14,725 bases of DNA from Hymenochaete sp. R1 (taxonomy: Eukaryota; Basidiomycota; Agaricomycetes; Hymenochaetales; Hymenochaetaceae). The stretch covers positions 1-14,725 of the forward strand of contig JAFREE010000298.1 in assembly GCA_019400425.1 (NCBI GenBank), given 5' to 3'. Below the pieces are notes generated by a model, which saw nothing but the letters and a program-made list of their open reading frames with translations, was not told where the DNA came from and made no database searches. Each line of letters begins with the position of its first letter. Position 1 is the stretch's first letter. Of this stretch, positions 9,414 to 14,725 are shown in pieces. A program made the position numbers and the translations under genes.

Positions 9414-11679
9414 ATGTCTCTCTCAAAACATGTCAATGCAGAAAAGCTCATCCAGGAAGCCAGAGACAAGAAGGCTAAGCATCATGCCACTCATCTCACG
9501 GGCACTGACCCCTCCATGAGCTCCTCCGTCTACGGCGGTCGCTATGGAACATACCCCCTCCCCAAGTACAAGATCCCCTCAAAGGTACGTCGTGAGCTTC
9601 CTCGTCTCACAGTATAGACTTGACACTCTTATAAACAGGGCACAGATGCGGAGCCTGCCTACCAGATGATCCACGACGAGCTCTCCCTCGACGGATCCCC
9701 TCTCCTCAATCTTGCCTCCTTCGTCCACACATGGATGCCCCAGCCGGCAGATAAACTCATGCAAGAGAACATGTCTAAAAATCTCATCGATCAAGACGAG
9801 TATCCCATGACCCGTAAGTTCGTCCGGTTTATCGGACTTTTGGCCTCCAAACTCACGTACAGTATGATCATCAATGACTTCATGATTCCCTTTTCCCAGA
9901 ATTGCTACACACACGTTGTAAGGAACATTCGATCTTCATACACGTTTCCCATGTCCTAATAGTACATGTTCCTCGATCTGTTTCTATTCTTAGGCGTGTC
10001 CATGCTCGCCGACCTCTGGAACGCCCCAAATGGCAAACAAGCTGTTGGAACAGCCACTACTGGTTCTTCCGAAGCCATCCAACTCGGAGGCCTTGCCATG
10101 AAGAAGATCTGGCAGCAGAAACGCAAGGACGCAGGCAAGAGCATCCACGAGCCTGGTCCGAACATCGTCATGGGCGCCAACGCCCAAGTTGCGCTTGAGA
10201 AGTTCGCAAGGTACTTCGACGTCGAGTGCAGACTCGTCCCCATTTCGGTCGAGAGCAAGTATCGCCTTGACCCGAAGAGGGCAATGGAATACGTTGATGA
10301 GAACACTATCGGTGTTTTTGTGATTCTCGGAAGTAAGTTCAATTTTTAGCTCACTTTGAAAAAGAGGGATATATGCGATCTATTTTCGGTACTAAGTCTA
10401 TTTATTCAATCAAAGGTACTTATACTGGACACTACGAGCCGGTGAAAGAGATGTCCGACCTTCTTGATGAATACGAGGCAAAAACTGGCCACTCTGTCCC
10501 TATACATGTCGACGGTGCCTCTGGCGCCTTTATTGCTCCGTTTGCTACCGTACGTATACAAACTTGCAATCAATAATCACCCCTCACCCTAACATCACCA
10601 AAAGCCCAAACTCCAGTGGGATTTCCGACTTCCCCGTGTCGTGTCCATCAACACTTCGTGAGTCTATGCGTATCTATAATATTTTCAAGAGGAAATACTG
10701 ATGGTCCTTCCCTCCATCAGTGGCCACAAATTCGGCCTCGCGTATGTTGGTGTAGGCTGGGTCGTCTGGCGCGACAAGGCCCACCTTCCCAAGGACCTCA
10801 TCTTCGAGCTCCATTACCTCGGCTCCGTCGAATACAGCTTCTCGCTCAACTTCTCGCGCCCTGCCGCGCCCATTATTGCGCAATACTTCAACTTCATGCA
10901 CCTCGGCTTCGAGGGTTACCGCCGTGTTGCGCTGACGGATTTGAAGAATGCGAGGTTGTTGAGCCGGGCGTTGGAGAAGAGTGGGTATTATCATGTTTTG
11001 AGCGATTGTCATCGGTCGGTGGACGCTTCGGGTGTTATCGCTGGAGCGAAACAAGTAGTGACGAATGAGGAAGATGTGGAGGTTTGTACTAGGAATATGC
11101 ATATTAAGTCGTCTATAAAAAGCTGACTGTATGCGCCGTCAACAGAAATACACCCCCGCTCTTCCCGTTGTCTCTTTCCGGTTCTCAGACGACTTCAAGC
11201 AGAAATACCCAGACATTCAACAAAAGTGGATGCAGACGCTCCTCCGCGCAAAGGGCTGGTAAGTCCCTTGTGCCTCCCTCTATTCTGTTTCTCATAGTCC
11301 ACCGGACATGCCTGTCGCTCATTATTATATTGATCCAGGATCGTGCCCAATTACGAACTCGCTCCAGACCTGGAGCAAATTGAGATTCTGCGCGTCGTCG
11401 TGCGCGAAAACATGTCCGAGGCTGTACGTCATTCTCTCCTCTCATAGATTATTCTCCAGCACCTGACAAAGTCCCATTCCTCCCTTTCTGCTATCATAGC
11501 TCGCCGACCGCCTCATCACCGATATAATGGAGATTACCGAGGGGCTTATCAAGTCTGACACGCCCGAACACGCTCTTACGACACTTGGGGCGAACCATAG
11601 TTCCGCAAGGAGACACAATGGTCAGCTCGAAGAGGGAAGCGGAAGCAAGAGCTCGGGGACGTATGCGAAACAGTGCTGA
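9414..11679 (+). CDS. GAD1: Glutamate decarboxylase (PLP-dependent)
   Basis: It converts L-glutamate to GABA and CO2, the entry step of the cytosolic GABA shunt. Ten exons join in frame to 542 aa: 9414-9584, 9639-9813, 9900-9917, 9994-10332, 10416-10549, 10605-10657, 10721-11081, 11146-11258, 11339-11423 and 11500-11679. Group II decarboxylase motifs are in order: LNLASFVHTWM, NLIDQDEYPMT, TGSSEA (144-149, cofactor phosphate region), HVDGASGAF (265-273, Asp267 expected to pair with the PLP ring nitrogen) and SGHKFG with Lys300 as the Schiff-base lysine. WIVPNYELAP follows nearer the C terminus. Exon 3 is an 18-nt microexon needed to supply QLLHTR before CVSMLADLW. The Ser/Gly-rich C-tail has no evident calmodulin-binding helix. 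Length fits fungal GADs (about 510-590 aa). It is divergent from RTCA. All key residues are intact. Confidence 0.95.
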
Positions 11680-12119
11680 GTAATTGGTCGAATGGTTTCG
11701 TGTGATCGTATGAATTGGATGGAATGTACGAGTAAAAGGTGTCGGGACTGTCCGACGGATTCTTTCTTTCGTTTGCTAGTTGAAATTTGTACGAATGGAT
11801 AGCGCAGATATGAAGTTGGCTGATGAGGAAGCCTGAGTCTCAATTTTAAAAATTGTGTATTCTTCTATGTACTACTCTCGGATCGTTAGTACATGCAACA
11901 AATCCAACCTCTGATAGTTGGAACCATGAATACATATAAATTGCTCACACAGTATTCATCGTAAGCCTGTAAGAATTACAATGAATTGATTTACGCCAGT
12001 GGGCGACAGCACAGGGTATCAGCTAAATAATTTAAAATAAAGTCCCCGCGAATATTGCACTAGGTACTAAAGTACGAACATACAGTTAGATACTACTGAC
12101 ATAATTGACGAGAGATCAA
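11680..12119. other. Convergent intergenic region, GAD/orphan gene
   Basis: This is 440 bp between the stop codons of GAD (+) and the orphan gene (-). It is AT-rich and shows no gene. An AATAAA hexamer on the plus strand lies at 12036-12041, and a near-palindrome CAATTTTAAAAATTG at 11841-11855. Either could take part in 3'-end formation, but neither is proven. Confidence 0.45.
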
Positions 12120-13517
12120 TCACGAAGACGATTCTATGGTGTTTCCAAGCAACCTATTATAAAAATCCTTTATTTCTCTCAACTTCTCAAGCCGTTCGTC
12201 TGTCTCCTCTTTCTTTTCCCTTATCGCGACAAGGTCACCGTGATTGTGCCCAGTCAAGCCGAGCAGCAGCGCACACTCTCTCGCTCGCCTATCCACTTCC
12301 TCTCGGACGATCCTAGGGCTCATGTCGCTGGGTAAGAAACTTGTAAAGCTATCTAGATGTTGCTTCTGTTCTTTCAGCTTACAGATTTCCGGGTCAAATA
12401 CACCGACATCGGCTTCCTTCGCGAACTTCTTCAGAATTATATTCTTGAGATACTGCTTGCGGGACTTGATAGCATGTTTCAGCCTAGTCTTGGATCTTGC
12501 GGTCTCGGCGGCAACGTTGAGTTCCGCAATTCTGGCGTAGAGTCTGTCCAGTCCACATAGCTGCTCGAAGCCAACCTCCAGATCTTGGGCGTGATGGACA
12601 TTCTCAGGTGTCCATGACACCGCGAGGTAGTCATCGTAATTCTCGTCTATGAGACGTTTCAGAGCGTGCCCCTCAGGCAGCTCCTTTCTCACCTTCTCGA
12701 TCTCGCCGTTTTTTGCCTTCAACTTGACCCTGTTCGAATGCTTGTTCGTACGCTTATTCAAGCGCCAATCTGACAGGTAAAAATTACCCTGTGCCTCGAG
12801 CTCGTCGATCTGTCGTTCTATGACGTAGAGCTGCGTCTCTTTCGGATCGTACGGCTGCTGCTGTGGTCCGGAAGAGGAGAAATATGCTTCGGGCTCGTAT
12901 GAAGGCGCTGACGACGACGAGGCAAGATGATTCAGCTGCGCACTAAGCATTTCCGCCTCGGCCTGAAGGCTAGCGAGTCGATTTTCGAGTTCCTCTTTCA
13001 GATTCCAGTCCCGGGCCGCCCGCCTTGCATCCCTGACACATGCAGCCAGACCCGTCCTAAGTCTCTCGCAGGCATCGCGTCGCCTGTGAGAAAGTCTCGC
13101 CGTGTTCACTTCCCGGAGTTTCTGGTTGACACTATCAAGGAATCTTAGATGCGGGTACTGTTCTTTGACGAGGGACAAGCTTCCTTGCCCTCTCGGCACT
13201 ACTGGAACAAAGAAACCGGGGGATCCATTGGGAAAGTCGAGGGCCTTGTAGAGAGATTCGTCTGCAACAGTCTCTAGTGGGCCATCATTAAGGGATTCTC
13301 TTGCATTGTTAAGGAGTTCGCGAATGTCGCCATCATCTCCAGTCGGCTTAGTAGCCATCTCCGTCGACTGCTCTACTGCTGAGGTGGTTATTGAAGCATC
13401 TGAGATCGATGCGGAGCCTTCTGCATGGCTCCTTGTTGGCCTAGAGCGCTTGCTGGGTTCACCAGACTGGTTGCTAGGTCGGATTACAGGAATCTTTCTC
13501 TTTCTTGAGGATTCCAT
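12120..13517 (-). CDS. Unrecognised charged coiled-coil protein
   Basis: I do not recognise this 465-aa protein, and no function is assigned. The N terminus (1-30) is basic and Ser/Pro-rich with KRKIP and KRSRP patches that could act as nuclear localisation signals. A low-complexity acidic/Ser stretch follows to about 65. The region around 85-130 is more ordered-looking (DFPNGSPGFFVPVVPRG). Helical, heptad-like, charged segments lie at about 125-200, 228-245, 315-365 and 400-455, separated by a Ser/Gln/Pro linker (about 198-225) and a basic segment (about 252-270). The coding region is one uninterrupted exon, unlike its intron-rich neighbours. ATG 13517 is the first ATG of the frame; the frame continues upstream without an ATG. 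The even charge pattern and long open frame argue for a real gene. A structural or chromatin-associated role is possible but unsupported. Confidence 0.75.
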   Translation of the reverse strand: MESSRKRKIPVIRPSNQSGEPSKRSRPTRSHAEGSASISDASITTSAVEQSTEMATKPTGDDGDIRELLNNARESLNDGPLETVADESLYKALDFPNGSPGFFVPVVPRGQGSLSLVKEQYPHLRFLDSVNQKLREVNTARLSHRRRDACERLRTGLAACVRDARRAARDWNLKEELENRLASLQAEAEMLSAQLNHLASSSSAPSYEPEAYFSSSGPQQQPYDPKETQLYVIERQIDELEAQGNFYLSDWRLNKRTNKHSNRVKLKAKNGEIEKVRKELPEGHALKRLIDENYDDYLAVSWTPENVHHAQDLEVGFEQLCGLDRLYARIAELNVAAETARSKTRLKHAIKSRKQYLKNIILKKFAKEADVGVFDPEICKLKEQKQHLDSFTSFLPSDMSPRIVREEVDRRARECALLLGLTGHNHGDLVAIREKKEETDERLEKLREIKDFYNRLLGNTIESSS

Positions 13518-13631
13518 AAGGAGTAGAAATGAGTTCCGAGAGATGCTTGAGTCGCAAATGCGGTAGGGAGACAGAGACGGTGAGCGCAATCCATGGTTTA
13601 TTGCACATCAAGAGTAACGAAGTTTGCACTA
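13518..13631 (-). promoter_or_regulatory. Short upstream region of the orphan gene
   Basis: Only 114 bp separate the orphan ATG from the inner edge of the right repeat, so most of its promoter must lie in the repeat. An out-of-frame upstream ATG in good context (AAACCATGG, ATG at 13594-13592) opens a 36-codon frame that runs past the main start, unless transcription begins downstream of it or a 5' UTR intron removes it. Confidence 0.5.
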
Positions 13632-13865
13632 TCAAAGCAGAAACGACGTGAATGGTGAATAGAGGCGCTCTATTTCGAGTTGAGAGGACTGTAAAGAAGC
13701 ATGAATGCTCTTCCATACATACCTCCAGCAATCAACAAGAGGGTGAACTAATTGGTTAATGGTCGAAGCGTTGTAGTCGTAGTAAAGCAAGAAGGCGTCC
13801 CCCAATACATTAGACTAATATGGTAACTACTTGACTAAAGTAGTACCACTCGCTTAAAGTATTCA

Positions 13866-13895
13866 GGGTTAATCTATGGTTGGGCTAGGGTTAGG
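13866..13895 (-). repeat. Telomere-like motif in right repeat
   Basis: On the plus strand this reads GGGTTAATC, then GGTTGGGCTAGGGTTAGG, including ten bases (TAGGGTTAGG) that fit a TTAGGG array exactly. It is the counterpart of 828-859 in the left copy and almost unchanged between the two. Confidence 0.4.
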
Positions 13896-14140
13896 AGAAT
13901 GGAGTGTCAGGTACTCGATCGACTAAAACAGAGGAATTCCGAAAAATAAAATAAATAAGAAGAAAAGAATCCCAAAGTACATGTATGTGTTAACTACAAC
14001 TATAACCAAACGGTAAATAAGACAGCTGCACCCCCTTCGAGTACTACAGAAAATAGAACAAACAAAAGTTAGTCGGTGAAGGACAGATGCATGAGAGAAG
14101 GAAATAGCGAGCATTGAAGGACTGGGAAAGAGGAGACAAT

Positions 14141-14659
14141 ACTGACATAGATCGAGTGGGGCGAGGGGAAAGACATTCCCGACTTAAGAGTGCTCCTGTA
14201 TCCCTGGATAAACAATAATAAAATTGAAATCAGCGGTACTCAGGAACAATAATCACAAGATGAAAAGAAAGAAGGATGACCAATGACGAGTGGGCCAGGC
14301 TCGCCACGGTATGAAGGAAATGGGGAAGTAGTCTGAAACAACGTACATAAATCAAACCAGAGCGTGCCAATCCTTTCATCGATCTCTCACTTGAAAAGTA
14401 TCACGTCTCGTAACTGGCCTGCAGAGAAAATCCTTTAGTGAGCATCCGTAATAACTACAAAAAGAAAAAAGATACGATGAAGAGTGACAGAGAGTGTGCC
14501 GGCTCTCTATCACTCATCACCGTTCAAAAAAGGAGGTCTACTTAGCTCGTTGGATACAGTGAAACAAGATTTTGATTGCCGTGGTGATGTGACAGAGCTG
14601 AATATACAAAGATAGACTATCAGTGCAGAGATAACGAATTCCATGAAACTATGACTTAC
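14141..14659 (-). other. Exon/intron-like modules inside right repeat
   Basis: These are the minus-strand counterparts of the blocks in the left copy. The exon-like blocks lie at 14418-14347 (72 nt) and 14203-14147 (57 nt), bounded by AG acceptors and by GTACGT or GTCAGT donors. All donor and acceptor signals survive although the block at 14203-14147 differs at about a third of its positions from the left copy. This is motif-based inference; no transcript evidence is available. Confidence 0.4.
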
Positions 14660-14725
14660 TCCGGTTCGACAGATTTGATCTAGGTAGAACGGCAATTAGA
14701 AAGAAACATTGGACATAGATTACAG

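Larger units (their letters stand above)
13632..14725 (-). repeat. Right copy of ~1.1-kb inverted repeat
   Basis: Read on the minus strand this matches 1-1091. Its outer end (TGTAATCTATGT) is at the last bases of the window, and its inner end lies near 13632. All landmark signals of the left copy are kept: GTAAGT at 14659-14654, GTACGT at 14346-14341, an acceptor CAG at 14206-14204, GTCAGT at 14146-14141, and GTATGT at 13722-13717. Differences from the left copy are mostly transitions and cluster in the short exon-like blocks. No protein-coding gene is supported. Its inner edge abuts the promoter of the orphan gene. Confidence 0.9.

Noticed and set aside
13518..13589. Extended N terminus for the orphan gene upstream of 13517
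   Set aside because: The extension begins at a TTG codon; the first ATG of the frame is at 13517.
1..14725. Complete LTR retrotransposon or autonomous DNA transposon
   Set aside because: The terminal repeats are inverted rather than direct, and no gag, pol, transposase, tyrosine recombinase or helicase gene was recognised between them.

Overview
The window looks like nuclear DNA of a filamentous fungus, most likely a basidiomycete (Agaricomycete-like). The genes are broken by many short introns (mostly 46-86 nt) with GTRNGT donors, CTNAY branch sites and YAG acceptors. Conserved eukaryotic proteins could be rebuilt in frame across 13, 6, 2 and 10 exons. Taxonomy is inferred from gene architecture, not from a marker gene.

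Layout: (1) 1-1091 is a dispersed repeat, and 13632-14725 is a second copy of it in inverted orientation, so the whole window runs from repeat edge to repeat edge. (2) 1564-4714 (+) encodes a Hook-family dynein/dynactin cargo adaptor of 833 aa. (3) 5070-6632 (+) encodes a CDC50/LEM3 flippase beta subunit of 402 aa. (4) 6865-8978 (-) encodes an RNA 3'-terminal phosphate cyclase of 648 aa with a large internal insertion; it converges on CDC50. (5) 8979-9413 is a divergent promoter region. (6) 9414-11679 (+) encodes a PLP-dependent glutamate decarboxylase of 542 aa with an 18-nt microexon. (7) 12120-13517 (-) is a single-exon gene for an unrecognised charged, coiled-coil-prone protein of 465 aa, whose start lies only about 115 bp from the right repeat.

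The genes do not form an evident pathway. Hook (early-endosome motility) and CDC50 (phospholipid flipping in endosome/Golgi membranes) both act in membrane traffic, RTCA is RNA processing, and GAD feeds the GABA shunt. No transposase, recombinase, reverse transcriptase, CRISPR array or tRNA was recognised.

The most unusual structure is the pair of about 1.1-kb inverted repeats. They differ by roughly a tenth overall, but not evenly. Blocks bounded by splice-like donor and acceptor signals look like introns and are well conserved, while the short exon-like blocks between them have diverged much more. Both copies lie upstream of a gene in the same relative orientation, and both carry a telomere-like motif. 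They could be two copies of a dispersed element, the ends of a cargo-bearing element, or inversion breakpoints; this window alone cannot decide.
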